DNA of 64,000 bases, taken from NCBI GenBank assembly GCA_029975915.1, contig JARKOC010000250.1, positions 1-64,000 on the forward strand, given 5' to 3'. How positions within the stretch are numbered: position 1 is the stretch's first letter; every line of letters begins with the position of its first letter. Below the pieces are notes generated by a model. The model was given only the letters and a program-made list of their open reading frames with translations. It did no database searches and was not told the origin of the DNA. This document shows, piece after piece, positions 44,070-52,533 of the stretch. The DNA is from Bryobacteraceae bacterium. Lineage in GTDB: Bacteria > Acidobacteriota > Terriglobia > Bryobacterales > Bryobacteraceae. Both the position numbers and the translations under genes were made by a program.

Positions 44070-45953
44070 ATGACTATGAGATTATTTCTGTCGAAAGCAG
44101 CAGTCCTGGCGGTTCTCGCGACCGCAGCAGCAAGCCCCCAGCCGCCGCTGCGGGAAGCCCATGCAACCGACGATTACACAGTCCGGGAAGAGATGATCCC
44201 CATGCGGGACGGGGTCAAGCTATACACCGTCATCCTTACCCCTAAGGTTAGCGCCGGCAAGTTGCCGCTGCTGCTGGAACGGACTCCATACGACGCAACT
44301 AGAATCCTGGGTGGACGGGCAACGACCCGGATGGGCGTGGCGCTCGGGCCCAAGTACCTTGACGGTGGATACATTTTTGTCGCTCAGGACATCCGGGGAC
44401 GCTTCAGGTCGGAAGGCGACTACGCCATGTACCGAGTGCCGCGCGGCCAGTTCAACCGAACTCAAACTGACGAAACCACAGACGCCTGGGACACAATCGA
44501 TTGGTTGGTGAAGAACACGGTCAACAATGGACGCGTCGGTGTCTGGGGGACTTCGTACCCCGGCTGGCTGACTCTGGCAGCCATGCGCGATCCCCACCCG
44601 GCACTGGCAGCGGCCGTTCCATTCAATCCAGTCGTGGATGTCTGGAAGGCTGACGATTGGTTCCACTGGGGCGCGTTTCGCCCGGTTTATGCCTTTGAGT
44701 TCATCTATTCCATGGAGTCCCGCAAGGGCGCTTCCTCCCCTTACCCTTATGAAGTCCGGGACATCTACAAATGGATGCTGGGTCTTGGCGCGGCGGGCAG
44801 GGGGCTGGGATCGAGACTCGACGACAGGCACGAAATGTGGAAGCGCCTGATGGAATTTCCGGCCTATGGTCCCTACTGGCGCGACTGCGCCGCCGACCGT
44901 TGGTTCGATTCTCCGAGACGGCTCGTGCCCGCATTGCACGTGCATGGATTCTGGGATCAGGAGGACATCTATGGATCGCCCGCCGTCTATGCCGCCTTGG
45001 AAAAGCATGACCGCGCCAACGACAAGAACTTCTTTGCGGCCGGTCCTTGGTATCACGGCCAGCACTTCGCCGATGGTAGCAGCCTTGGACCGATTCATTT
45101 CGACGAGGACACCGCCAAGCGATTCCGGCAAGATGTGTTGTCAGCCTTCCTGCGCCGCTTCCTCAAGGGAGAAGACTCACCGGTCCCCAGTCCAGTGACC
45201 GTCTTTGAAACTGGCGCCAACCGCTGGCGCCAGTTCAAAAACTGGCCACCATCTGCCGAGTCCCGCAATCTCTATCTGCATCGCGGCGGGGCCGCTTCAT
45301 TCGAGAAGCCAGGGGAGACCGAAGGATTCACCGAATACATCTCGGATCCCGCCAAACCCGTACCCCACTCGCCCCGGCCCCAGTTCGGCTATGACTACGA
45401 CGTTCCTGGCATCATCGCCGCCTGGCGGCGCTGGCTTGTGGAAGATCAGCGTTTCGCCGACGGCCGGCCCGATGTCGCGGTCTGGGAGAGCGCACCTCTG
45501 ACCGCGCCGCTCACGCTCCGAGGTCCCGTCACTGTCAAGCTATTTGCCGAAACAACAGGAACCGATGCCGATTGGGTGGTCAAGCTGATCGACGTTTATC
45601 CGGACGAAGCTGCCGGCTACGAGATGTCAGGCTATCAGTTGATGATCAGTTCGGACATCTTCCGCGGCCGTTACCGCGAAAACTTCGATCAGGCTCGCCC
45701 TTTGGAGGCCGGCAAGGTGCTGGAGTACACAATCAACTTGCCCCACCTGAACCACACACTCCTCAAAGACCACCGCCTGATGGTTCAGATTCAGAGCACG
45801 TGGTTCCCGCTCTATGATCGGAATCCGCAGACTTTCGTCCCATCGATCATGTTCGCTCCGGATTCCGCTTACAAGCCGCAGCGCCATCGAGTCCATCATT
45901 CCGCGACCTACCCGACGCGGTTGCAGGTTCTCGTGGACCGCCCAGGGCAATAG
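44070..45953 (+). CDS. S15/CocE-NonD family alpha/beta hydrolase, exported
   Basis: A 627-residue hydrolase with a signal peptide (about 1-23) and the X-Pro dipeptidyl-peptidase S15 fold. Catalytic residues are visible: Ser in VGVWGTSYPGWLTLAA, an Asp in HVHGFWDQEDIYGS and His in GPWYHGQHF. The C-terminal PepX_C-like beta-sandwich includes LRGPVTVKLFAETTGTDADW and a closing SATYPTRLQVLVDRP. Relatives hydrolyse acyl esters or amides (cocaine esterase, glutaryl-7-ACA acylase, X-Pro peptidases). GGAGG at 8 nt fixes the ATG at 44070. A tRNA-Leu on the other strand follows. Confidence 0.9.
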   Translation: MTMRLFLSKAAVLAVLATAAASPQPPLREAHATDDYTVREEMIPMRDGVKLYTVILTPKVSAGKLPLLLERTPYDATRILGGRATTRMGVALGPKYLDGGYIFVAQDIRGRFRSEGDYAMYRVPRGQFNRTQTDETTDAWDTIDWLVKNTVNNGRVGVWGTSYPGWLTLAAMRDPHPALAAAVPFNPVVDVWKADDWFHWGAFRPVYAFEFIYSMESRKGASSPYPYEVRDIYKWMLGLGAAGRGLGSRLDDRHEMWKRLMEFPAYGPYWRDCAADRWFDSPRRLVPALHVHGFWDQEDIYGSPAVYAALEKHDRANDKNFFAAGPWYHGQHFADGSSLGPIHFDEDTAKRFRQDVLSAFLRRFLKGEDSPVPSPVTVFETGANRWRQFKNWPPSAESRNLYLHRGGAASFEKPGETEGFTEYISDPAKPVPHSPRPQFGYDYDVPGIIAAWRRWLVEDQRFADGRPDVAVWESAPLTAPLTLRGPVTVKLFAETTGTDADWVVKLIDVYPDEAAGYEMSGYQLMISSDIFRGRYRENFDQARPLEAGKVLEYTINLPHLNHTLLKDHRLMVQIQSTWFPLYDRNPQTFVPSIMFAPDSAYKPQRHRVHHSATYPTRLQVLVDRPGQ

Positions 45954-45971
45954 GGTAAATCTTCGTCAGGA

Positions 45972-46060
45972 TGGTGCTGGAGGTGGGGGTCGAACCCACA
46001 TGACCAGTGAAGGTCGCGGGATTTTGAGTCCCGTGCGTCTGCCAGTTCCGCCACTCCAGC
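45972..46060 (-). tRNA. tRNA-Leu (anticodon CAA)
   Basis: The minus strand reads GCTGGAGTGGCGGAACTGGC at its 5' end, with a 7-bp acceptor stem closed by CTCCAGC, an anticodon stem CGGGA/TCCCG enclosing CTCAAAA (anticodon CAA), a long variable arm typical of class II tRNAs and the T-loop GTTCGACCC. The discriminator A and the CCA are encoded (45972-45974 on the plus strand read TGG). Length of 89 nt including CCA suits tRNA-Leu. Confidence 0.97.
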
Positions 46061-46232
46061 AGGTGAGGCGAGGCATGCCGAATGCGGCTGCAATTAGATC
46101 CTAACATAGGATGCCCGCCGCAATGGGCCATTCCAGGTTGCGCATGTCCGCCGCGCGGCCATGCGACGCCCGGAACACAAATGACCTGCGGCACGCTGTC
46201 GCAGTACAATAATGCGGAGCATGGAGTTCTCA

Positions 46233-46643
46233 ATGACAGCAAAAACAATCAACTACTATTCCGTCGTCGTCGCGAACAAAGCCGGCGAGGCAGTGCGCGT
46301 TCTTGGCGCGTTGAAGGAAGCGGGGGTCAACCTCACTGGATTTTGGGGATACCCGATCAAGGGGAAAAAGGCAGTGCTCGACATTGCCCCCGAAGACGGC
46401 AAGTCCTTCCTCAAAGCCGTAAAGAAACTCGGATTGGATGCCGGACCAAAGAAGTTGGCGCTATTCGCGGCGTGCGAGGACCAGCCCGGTTCCCTGCTCG
46501 ATGTTGTATCGAAGATCACCGCCGCGGGCGTCAACATCCATGCGGCACAGGCGATTTCATCGGCATCAGGTCAATACGGTGCATTCATCCAAGTGGATGA
46601 AACCGACTTCAAGAAAGCTAAGAAGGCAATCGGCGCAAAGTAA
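46233..46643 (+). CDS. Small protein with two ACT domains
   Basis: A 136-residue protein built from two tandem ACT-like modules: YSVVVANKAGEAVRVLGALKEAGVNLTGFW and, later, LFAACEDQPGSLLDVVSKIT...GVNIHAAQAI. Each has the beta-alpha-beta-beta-alpha-beta pattern of small-molecule (usually amino-acid) sensors. No catalytic domain is fused, so it is a free-standing regulator or ligand-binding protein. The ATG at 46233 is preferred because GGAG lies 6 nt before it; ATGs at 46212 and 46221 are in frame alternatives. It is followed by an aldo/keto reductase 39 nt on. Confidence 0.83.
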   Translation: MTAKTINYYSVVVANKAGEAVRVLGALKEAGVNLTGFWGYPIKGKKAVLDIAPEDGKSFLKAVKKLGLDAGPKKLALFAACEDQPGSLLDVVSKITAAGVNIHAAQAISSASGQYGAFIQVDETDFKKAKKAIGAK

Positions 46644-46682
46644 GAAACAGCTGTTCCGTCCGGTGGTAAAACGGATAGGAGC

Positions 46683-47642
46683 ATGCAAACAAAACAACTC
46701 GGGAATAGCGATCTCCACATCACTCCCATTGGCATCGGCGCCTGGGCCATGGGTGGCGGGGGGTGGCAGTTCGCCTGGGGGCCGCAGGATGACGCAGATT
46801 CGATTCGCGCCGTCCGTGCGGCCCTTGAAGCAGGGCTGAACTGGATTGACACAGCCGCGGTCTATGGTTTGGGCCACAGCGAGGAGATCGTCGCCCAAGC
46901 TGTCGAAGGCCTGCAGAAGAAACCCTACATTTTCACGAAGTGCGCTCGTGTCTGGAACGAAAACCGCGAGATCCAGAAGTGTCTCAAGCGTGACTCGGTG
47001 AGGCGGGAGTGTGAGGATTCGTTGCGACGTCTCAAAATCGATGTCATCGACCTCTACCAGATGCACTGGCCTGAACCGGATGAGGATGTGGAGGAAGGCT
47101 GGGAGGCCATGGTCCGGCTCAAGGAAGAGGGCAAGGTGCGCTGGATCGGCGTATCGAACTTCTCCACTGCACAACTGAGGCGCATCTGCCGCATCCAAAC
47201 GCCCACATCGCTCCAGCCTCCCTACAACATCCTCCGCCGGCAGATCGAGGGCGATCAACTGAGTTTCTGCAAGGCAGAAAACATTGGTGTGCTGGTCTAC
47301 TCGCCAATGCAGTCTGGCCTGCTGACCGGAAAGATGACCCGGGAGCGCATAGCGGCCATGCCGCCGGACGACCACCGTCCGCGCACGCCTCATTTCCAGG
47401 AGCCGGCGCTGAGTCGCAACCTTCGTTTGGTCGAGGTGATGCGGGAGATAGGAGCGCGCCATGGACGCACGCCGGGAGATGTCGCGATCGCCTGGACGTT
47501 GCAGTTGCCTGAGGTGACAGCGGCCATTGCCGGGATGAGGTCGGCTGAGCAGGCGCGCGAGATTGCCGCCGCGGCCGGCTTCAGGCTGACGGACGGAGAG
47601 ATCGCTGAACTTGAGGAGTTCCTGGCGGCAAATCCTGTCTAG
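46683..47642 (+). CDS. Aldo/keto reductase
   Basis: A 319-residue NADPH-dependent reductase. The catalytic tetrad is complete: Asp56, Tyr61, Lys86 and His128, in WIDTAAVYGLGHSEE, FTKCARV and LYQMHWPEP. GVSNFSTAQLRRICR and SPMQSGLLTGKMT bind the cofactor and end the barrel. The family reduces sugar aldehydes or other carbonyls; substrate unknown. Its stop overlaps that of the convergent methyltransferase by 4 nt. Confidence 0.93.
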   Translation: MQTKQLGNSDLHITPIGIGAWAMGGGGWQFAWGPQDDADSIRAVRAALEAGLNWIDTAAVYGLGHSEEIVAQAVEGLQKKPYIFTKCARVWNENREIQKCLKRDSVRRECEDSLRRLKIDVIDLYQMHWPEPDEDVEEGWEAMVRLKEEGKVRWIGVSNFSTAQLRRICRIQTPTSLQPPYNILRRQIEGDQLSFCKAENIGVLVYSPMQSGLLTGKMTRERIAAMPPDDHRPRTPHFQEPALSRNLRLVEVMREIGARHGRTPGDVAIAWTLQLPEVTAAIAGMRSAEQAREIAAAAGFRLTDGEIAELEEFLAANPV

Positions 47643-48295
47643 GCGGCCGGCTTGCGCAACCAGATGAAACAGTGGTTGCCCAACCGGTGGACGTACGGCG
47701 AACGCAACAGGTAGAGATCCAGATACCGCAGCGGCCACAGCGTCCAGCCAAGCACAGCGTGAGACAGCACCCTCCACCAGCGCCAGGGCAGCAGCAGTTT
47801 GACGTATTCGAGCGTGAACACGAGCATGGTTGCAGTGGGGCCGGTTCGCCAACCCGTGGCCACCACCTCAAGGCCGGACGACATCGTCCGAAGCCCTTCA
47901 GGCGTAAACCGGCGGTAGTCGCTCGGGTAGGCGTGGAAGGGGTGGCAGAACGGCGTGACGATATGCGCCCACCCGCCCGGCTCGAGTACACGCGCGATCT
48001 CCTGCATGACCAGACCGGGGGCGGCGACATGCTCCAATACCGCGTCGCACTCCACGCGAGTAAACTGCGCGTCCGCGAAAGGCAGCGCGTGGGCATCGGC
48101 CTGAACATCCACGCCAGCCGTGGGATCGATGTCGAGATTCACGAATCCGCTGACGCTGCGGTTGGCCCCGCCAATGTAGAGATTCCAGCGGCCAAGCGGA
48201 GCGTCTGGCCGCGCCTCACGCGGGTTGTGAATCAGCGGTTCGGGCGGGCGGAGCCAGCGGGCCAAGCGCGGCTGCTGATGCGTCGCTCCGGACAA
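47639..48295 (-). CDS. SAM-dependent class I methyltransferase
   Basis: A 218-residue methyltransferase with a compact Rossmann core: VSGFVNLDIDPTAGVDVQAD, ADAQFTRVECDAVLEHVAAP and EIARVLEPGGWAHIVTPF give the post-I, IV and V motifs; motif I is the degenerate LYIGGANR stretch. The last 60 residues are hydrophobic and tryptophan-rich (LLLPWRWWRVL), suggesting membrane contact. Translation starts at TTG 48295 after GAGGT, 8 nt downstream of the sigma-factor stop, so the two form a unit. Substrate unknown. Confidence 0.75.
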   Translation of the reverse strand: MSGATHQQPRLARWLRPPEPLIHNPREARPDAPLGRWNLYIGGANRSVSGFVNLDIDPTAGVDVQADAHALPFADAQFTRVECDAVLEHVAAPGLVMQEIARVLEPGGWAHIVTPFCHPFHAYPSDYRRFTPEGLRTMSSGLEVVATGWRTGPTATMLVFTLEYVKLLLPWRWWRVLSHAVLGWTLWPLRYLDLYLLRSPYVHRLGNHCFIWLRKPAA

Positions 48296-48303
48296 TTCAG
48301 ACC

Positions 48304-48858
48304 TCAGCCGATATGCCGGGCGCGCCGGCGGACTTTTGCCGTGGCGCGGGAGACCAGGGCTCCAACCGTGCCGCGGCTAATTCCAAGTTCTGTGGCGATC
48401 TCCCGGTAGGACAAGCCCGCCCAGCGCATTTTGAACACTTCGTTCTCACGGGGCGTCAGCAGCGCCCCGGCAAGCCTGAGCAGATCCTCGGTGTTGGCTC
48501 CGCCAATGCCGCCATTGTGGCTGCATTGCGCGGGCGCCTGCCCGGCATAGCAGTCGAACCGGACATTCAACCGCGCGGAGTCGATCAGAAGGTGCCGGAC
48601 AACCGTGTGCAGGAAGGCGCCAGGATTGTGGACCGTCTCTCGCCGGTTGAGCGCCCCTTGCAGCCGGAGAAAACCCTCCTGGACAGCCTCCTCGGCTTCC
48701 TCCGGCGGAAAGCCAAGTCCGATACCATACCGTTTGAGTTGCCCCGAGAACCGGTGAAACAGATCCTCGACCGTGGCGCCGGCCTCCGATGCGCAGGCCT
48801 GACCCGCCCCGGCCACCCCGGAGTCAGTCTGGACAGATCTGTCGTACCGTCGCTTCAT
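48304..48858 (-). CDS. ECF-like sigma-70 family RNA polymerase sigma factor
   Basis: A 184-residue sigma factor: region 2 (FHRFSGQLKRYGIGLGFPPE, EEAVQEGFLRLQGALN, AFLHTVVRHLLIDSAR) and region 4 with a helix-turn-helix (LTPRENEVFKMRWAGLSYRE then LGISRGTVGALVSRATAKVR). No region 1.1 or 3, as in ECF sigmas. No anti-sigma gene adjoins it. It is divergent from the Tad-like cluster (177 nt between), so it may control that cluster. The start is uncertain: the ATG at 48858 has GAGGGG abutting it, and an in-frame extension upstream is open. Confidence 0.8.
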   Translation of the reverse strand: MKRRYDRSVQTDSGVAGAGQACASEAGATVEDLFHRFSGQLKRYGIGLGFPPEEAEEAVQEGFLRLQGALNRRETVHNPGAFLHTVVRHLLIDSARLNVRFDCYAGQAPAQCSHNGGIGGANTEDLLRLAGALLTPRENEVFKMRWAGLSYREIATELGISRGTVGALVSRATAKVRRRARHIG

Positions 48859-49035
48859 CCCCTCATCCAATACTACAGCCTGAAAAACCCGATCTCGGCA
48901 TTGAAGCTGACTTTGGGCGTAGGTGAATCGTCTGAGTTCAATGCACATTAGCACTTAGTCGGCCTCTGAGCGTAAATTTCCTCCGCCACGCCCTCGTCTT
49001 TCCGTCGGACAACTGCCGATAGGCGAATAAGAACC

Positions 49036-49500
49036 ATGCGACGACGACACCAACGCGGTAACGCGATGCTCGAGACAGCGCTCATCTTCTTGCCGCTGTT
49101 TGCGATCATCTTCGCGATTCTGGACTTCGGACTGGTGATCTTCATCAAGAGCACGCTGCAGCATGCAGTGAGAGAAGGCGCGCGCTACGCGGTGACATAC
49201 CAGCTCAAAGGGGGGATGGGCCACGATCTTTCGATCAAAACCGTCGTTCAGGAGAATGCGCTGGGCTTCCTCTCCGGTGCCGCGGGCCTGGACCAGATCA
49301 AGGTGAGGTACTACGAACCGAACACTTTCACGGAGACCCCCTACAACTGGCCTGGGAACCTCGTTGAGATCTCGGTGGAAGGCTATCAGTGGAAGTGGAT
49401 TATTCCCTTGTGGCGGGAGCCTGGCCAACTCAGTCTGGTGGCCAGGGCGCTGGACAGGATGGAGGGACTTCCGGCGGGCACCACGCCGCCTGCCAGGTAG
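49036..49500 (+). CDS. TadE-like minor pilin
   Basis: A 154-residue TadE-family protein. The prepilin-like start RRHQRGNAMLETALIFLPLFAIIF has the short basic leader, a Gly before the hydrophobic helix and the Glu at position 5 of the mature form (GNAMLE) expected of TadE. A beta-rich C-terminal domain follows (VEISVEGYQWKWIIPLW). TadE proteins are exported minor pilins of Flp/Tad systems. First gene of the TadE-TadE-TadG cluster; the others lie 76 nt downstream. Confidence 0.85.
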   Translation: MRRRHQRGNAMLETALIFLPLFAIIFAILDFGLVIFIKSTLQHAVREGARYAVTYQLKGGMGHDLSIKTVVQENALGFLSGAAGLDQIKVRYYEPNTFTETPYNWPGNLVEISVEGYQWKWIIPLWREPGQLSLVARALDRMEGLPAGTTPPAR

Positions 49501-49576
49501 AAACGGTTTGTCCTGCTGTTGTTGAAGCGAGGAAAGAAGCGATCCCGCGCAGAGGGTCGTAAGAGGAGAGTCAAAG

Positions 49577-50188
49577 ATGAGAAGGAGCAGGAAGCGGTCC
49601 CAAGGCGGAAACGCCATTCTTGAATCAACACTGTGCTTCATATTCCTCGTCCCGCTGATGGTTGGATCGGTCGGCATAGGGATGTCGCTGAACCGCGCGA
49701 TCCAAGCCAACCAGGTGACCAGAAGTGCCGGCCATATGTATGCCCGAGGTCTCAACTTCGCCCTGACAGGCAACAAGCAACTCTTGATCCGTATGGCCAC
49801 TGGGTTGAACCTCCAACTCACAGGAGGCGACGGCGTCGTATACCTGACGCGCGCCGTCAAGATCGGCGACCAGCAGTGCCTGGACGGCGGTGTGGCGATC
49901 GCGTCATGCACCAACCGCGGACAGACCGTGATCACGGGCAGGATCGTATTTGGAAACACGAGCCTCAAAACAAGTTCTTACGGGAACCCCGCCTCCACAT
50001 ATTTCAATGCAAATGGTGATGCCTCACAGGCGAACTATCTGACTCAGTCGGCCCTTGTCATCAACAACTTCGACGCCACACTCGTTCTCGGCGACGGGGA
50101 GAACGCCTATATTGCCGAATCCTACTTCAGTAGTGCTGGAACCGGTTTCGGCATGGGCGAGGGCGCCTACAACCGGAGTATCTTCTGA
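49577..50188 (+). CDS. TadE-like pilin, larger paralogue
   Basis: A 203-residue protein with the same N-terminal plan as its neighbour: SRKRSQGGNAILESTLCFIF, a basic leader and a GNAILE-type pilin signal followed by a hydrophobic helix. The mature part is Asn/Gly/Ser-rich beta sequence (VYLTRAVKIGDQQCLDGG, TVITGRIVFGN). It probably assembles as a minor pilin. GGAGAG precedes the ATG at 49577. The stop codon is shared with the start of the next gene (TGATG). Confidence 0.78.
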   Translation: MRRSRKRSQGGNAILESTLCFIFLVPLMVGSVGIGMSLNRAIQANQVTRSAGHMYARGLNFALTGNKQLLIRMATGLNLQLTGGDGVVYLTRAVKIGDQQCLDGGVAIASCTNRGQTVITGRIVFGNTSLKTSSYGNPASTYFNANGDASQANYLTQSALVINNFDATLVLGDGENAYIAESYFSSAGTGFGMGEGAYNRSIF

Positions 50189-51726
50189 TGAAAGCGTCAA
50201 TCACGAATTCGATTCGGAGCGGCTCCAGCCGCCTACGCACCCGGCGTGAGAAGGGCGTTGCGCTGCTGCTCACGTCTATTTTCACCATCTGCCTGATCCC
50301 CGTTGTCGGCTTGGCGATTGATGCGGGCTATATGTACGTCATCAAGGCAAAGCTAGCTACCGCCGCCGACGCCGCGGCCCTCGCTGCAGCCCGGAACCTC
50401 CATGTGGGGTTGACGATGGCTGAGCAGGAATCGGCCGCCCGCAGCCGCGCCGAGGCGTTCTTTCACGCCAACTTCCCTAACAATTACATGGACACCCTCT
50501 CGAAGTCGGTCTCGGTCAGCGTCGCCGAAACGACAGCCCGCGTCAGAACCGTGCATGTCCGCGCCAGTACGCAGGCGCATACCTGGTTCATGAGCTTCCT
50601 GGGATTCAAGAACGTTGACATTAACACTGTCAGCACTGCGTCCCGGCGCGATGTCAACCTGATGCTCGTTCTCGACCGTTCGGGTTCCATGCAGACTGCC
50701 GGCGCCTGCACCCCAATGAAAGAGGCAGCCAAGGTCTTCATCGACGGGTTCGCCAATGGCCGCGACCGGATTGGCATGGTCGCATTCAGCACGGGCTACT
50801 CGATGGGATATGCGCCGGACCGTGACTTCAAGACCACCAGCCCTTCCATCTACGACCAGATCGATCTGATCACCTGCACCGGCGGCACAAATAGCGTCCA
50901 GGCTGTGAAGGAAGCTTGGGACGAAATAGAGGCAATGAACGAGCCGGGCGCGTTGAACATTATCGTCTTCTTCACCGATGGACAGCCCACCGCACTGCCT
51001 GCGGTCTTCCCCATCAAGACGGTCGTCGATACCCGCTACGGCTACGGCGCCGATGGTTACACCTACACGTCCACGCAATACTCCATGAACCCGAGCACGT
51101 GCAAGGACGCTGCTGGCAAGGTTTACGGGCAGGTCGGATGGGCTCCCATCCCCCGCCGAGGCATCATCGTGGCAACGGGAACAAACGCTACCACCGGCAA
51201 CACCGGGGCGATTATTAAGTCAGCCGAGCAGCCGTTGACAAGTCCCAACCTCAACGTGATCAACAGTTCTGTCACCACTTCTGATGAATATGCCAGCGGT
51301 TGCAAGTTCAGTACCAACCTGTACTATGCCCGTCGCGACGTGGCGTACATTCCCGACACGGACCTCTACGGTAACGCCACCAACTGCTGCTACCAAACCG
51401 CCACGTCATCCGACAAATTCAGTTCTGGCGCCTATGCTGGAAAACTGCGTCCCGATAAGCCCATCACGATCGAGAAGGCAGCCTCCAACGCCCTCGACAA
51501 TCAGGCCAACACGATCCGGAACCACCCTACGCTGTTCCCGGTCATCTACTCGATCGGACTTGGCTCTGTCGATGAGCCGTTGTTACGCCGGGTCGCCAAC
51601 GATCCTGCAAGCACAATCTTCAGCACATCTCAGCAGCCAGGCCTGTATGCCTACGCTCCCGATCAGACGCAGCTTTACCGGGCCTTCGCCCTGATCCAGA
51701 GCGAGATTCTCCGCATCGCCCGCTAG
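50188..51726 (+). CDS. TadG-like protein with von Willebrand factor A domain
   Basis: A 512-residue protein: a TadE/G-type N-terminal helix (EKGVALLLTSIFTICLIPVV, residues 22-40), a region dominated by Ala/Asp (AKLATAADAAALAAARN), then a VWA domain with an intact MIDAS, DRSGSM (Asp163, Ser165, Ser167), GGTNS and FFTDGQP. TadG proteins anchor Tad pili and mediate adhesion through the metal site. It starts by overlapping the previous gene by 1 nt and is the end of the cluster. The terminator for the unit lies within the neighbouring aldolase gene. Confidence 0.87.
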   Translation: MKASITNSIRSGSSRLRTRREKGVALLLTSIFTICLIPVVGLAIDAGYMYVIKAKLATAADAAALAAARNLHVGLTMAEQESAARSRAEAFFHANFPNNYMDTLSKSVSVSVAETTARVRTVHVRASTQAHTWFMSFLGFKNVDINTVSTASRRDVNLMLVLDRSGSMQTAGACTPMKEAAKVFIDGFANGRDRIGMVAFSTGYSMGYAPDRDFKTTSPSIYDQIDLITCTGGTNSVQAVKEAWDEIEAMNEPGALNIIVFFTDGQPTALPAVFPIKTVVDTRYGYGADGYTYTSTQYSMNPSTCKDAAGKVYGQVGWAPIPRRGIIVATGTNATTGNTGAIIKSAEQPLTSPNLNVINSSVTTSDEYASGCKFSTNLYYARRDVAYIPDTDLYGNATNCCYQTATSSDKFSSGAYAGKLRPDKPITIEKAASNALDNQANTIRNHPTLFPVIYSIGLGSVDEPLLRRVANDPASTIFSTSQQPGLYAYAPDQTQLYRAFALIQSEILRIAR

Positions 51727-51743
51727 CCAGGGTGTCAGTGGAT

Positions 51744-52508
51744 CTATCGAAGGGCCGCGACCACCTCGCGGCCCTTTTCATATAGCATCGACACTTCGCT
51801 GCCGCAGCCTACAAATAGCATCCCCATCTCTTTCCACCGCCGGGCAAGGGCGGGATTGCGGGCCTGGGCGCCAGGAACCACTCCGTGGGCCTTGCATGCT
51901 GCGACGATCTTTTCCACTGTCCCAAGCATTTTGGGATGCTCGAATTCACCCGGCACGCCCAGGCTAATGGACAGATCCACCGGTCCGATCATCACCGTGT
52001 CAACAAACGGCACGCTGAGCAGTTCATCCATGGCTTCCACCGCCTTTACGGTCTCAATCTGAAGCACAACCATGGTGTGCTCATTGGCATGGCGCATGAT
52101 CTCGGCGATCGATGCCGGTTCGAAGTCGATGTGCAGTGGCGTCAAACCGCAGCCGCGGACGCCTTCGGGCGGAAACTTGGTCCAACTCACCGCTCGTTGC
52201 AGAATCTCCGGGTCCTCTACGCGCGGAAAGATGACGCCCTCGGCGCCGCAATCCAGCGCCCTGGCGATGAGCGAATACTGGAGATCGGCCACACGCACAA
52301 TCGGGCTCAGCGTCGTCTTCGCCGCCATCCGGCAGAGATCCTGCAACTCCGAGATCGAAAAACCGCCGTGTTCGCCATCAAGAAATGCCCAATCGAATCC
52401 GGCGGCCGCCAGCGCTCGAATGGCATCCTGCGAGCGGAACTGCTGGTAGGCAGTGCCGATCTGGATGCGGCCCTGCTTCAGCGCCTGTTTGACGGTGTTG
52501 GTTTTCAC
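51744..52508 (-). CDS. HpcH/HpaI-family aldolase
   Basis: A 254-residue class II-type aldolase of the HpcH/HpaI family. AAGFDWAFLDGEHGGFSI holds the His general base, VVLQIETVKAVEAM the metal-ligand Glu, and TVMIGPVDLSISLGVPGEF the metal-ligand Asp. Members cleave 2-keto-3-deoxy acids (hydroxyketovalerate or 2-keto-3-deoxyrhamnonate aldolase). It may act with the 2-keto-3-deoxy pathway enzymes at 7253-9551 but lies far away. The start is GTG at 52508 after GGAGG. bshC follows upstream on the same strand. Confidence 0.88.
   Translation of the reverse strand: MKTNTVKQALKQGRIQIGTAYQQFRSQDAIRALAAAGFDWAFLDGEHGGFSISELQDLCRMAAKTTLSPIVRVADLQYSLIARALDCGAEGVIFPRVEDPEILQRAVSWTKFPPEGVRGCGLTPLHIDFEPASIAEIMRHANEHTMVVLQIETVKAVEAMDELLSVPFVDTVMIGPVDLSISLGVPGEFEHPKMLGTVEKIVAACKAHGVVPGAQARNPALARRWKEMGMLFVGCGSEVSMLYEKGREVVAALR
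51750..51778 (+). terminator. Intrinsic terminator of the Tad-like cluster, inside the aldolase 3' coding end
   Basis: AAGGGCCGCGA (51750-51760) pairs with TCGCGGCCCTT (51766-51776) around a 5-nt loop and runs into TTTT (51775-51778). It lies 24 nt after the TadG-like stop and within the last codons of the opposing aldolase. Confidence 0.65.
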
Positions 52509-52533
52509 GTTGCCTCCATGTCCGTTGGATTGC

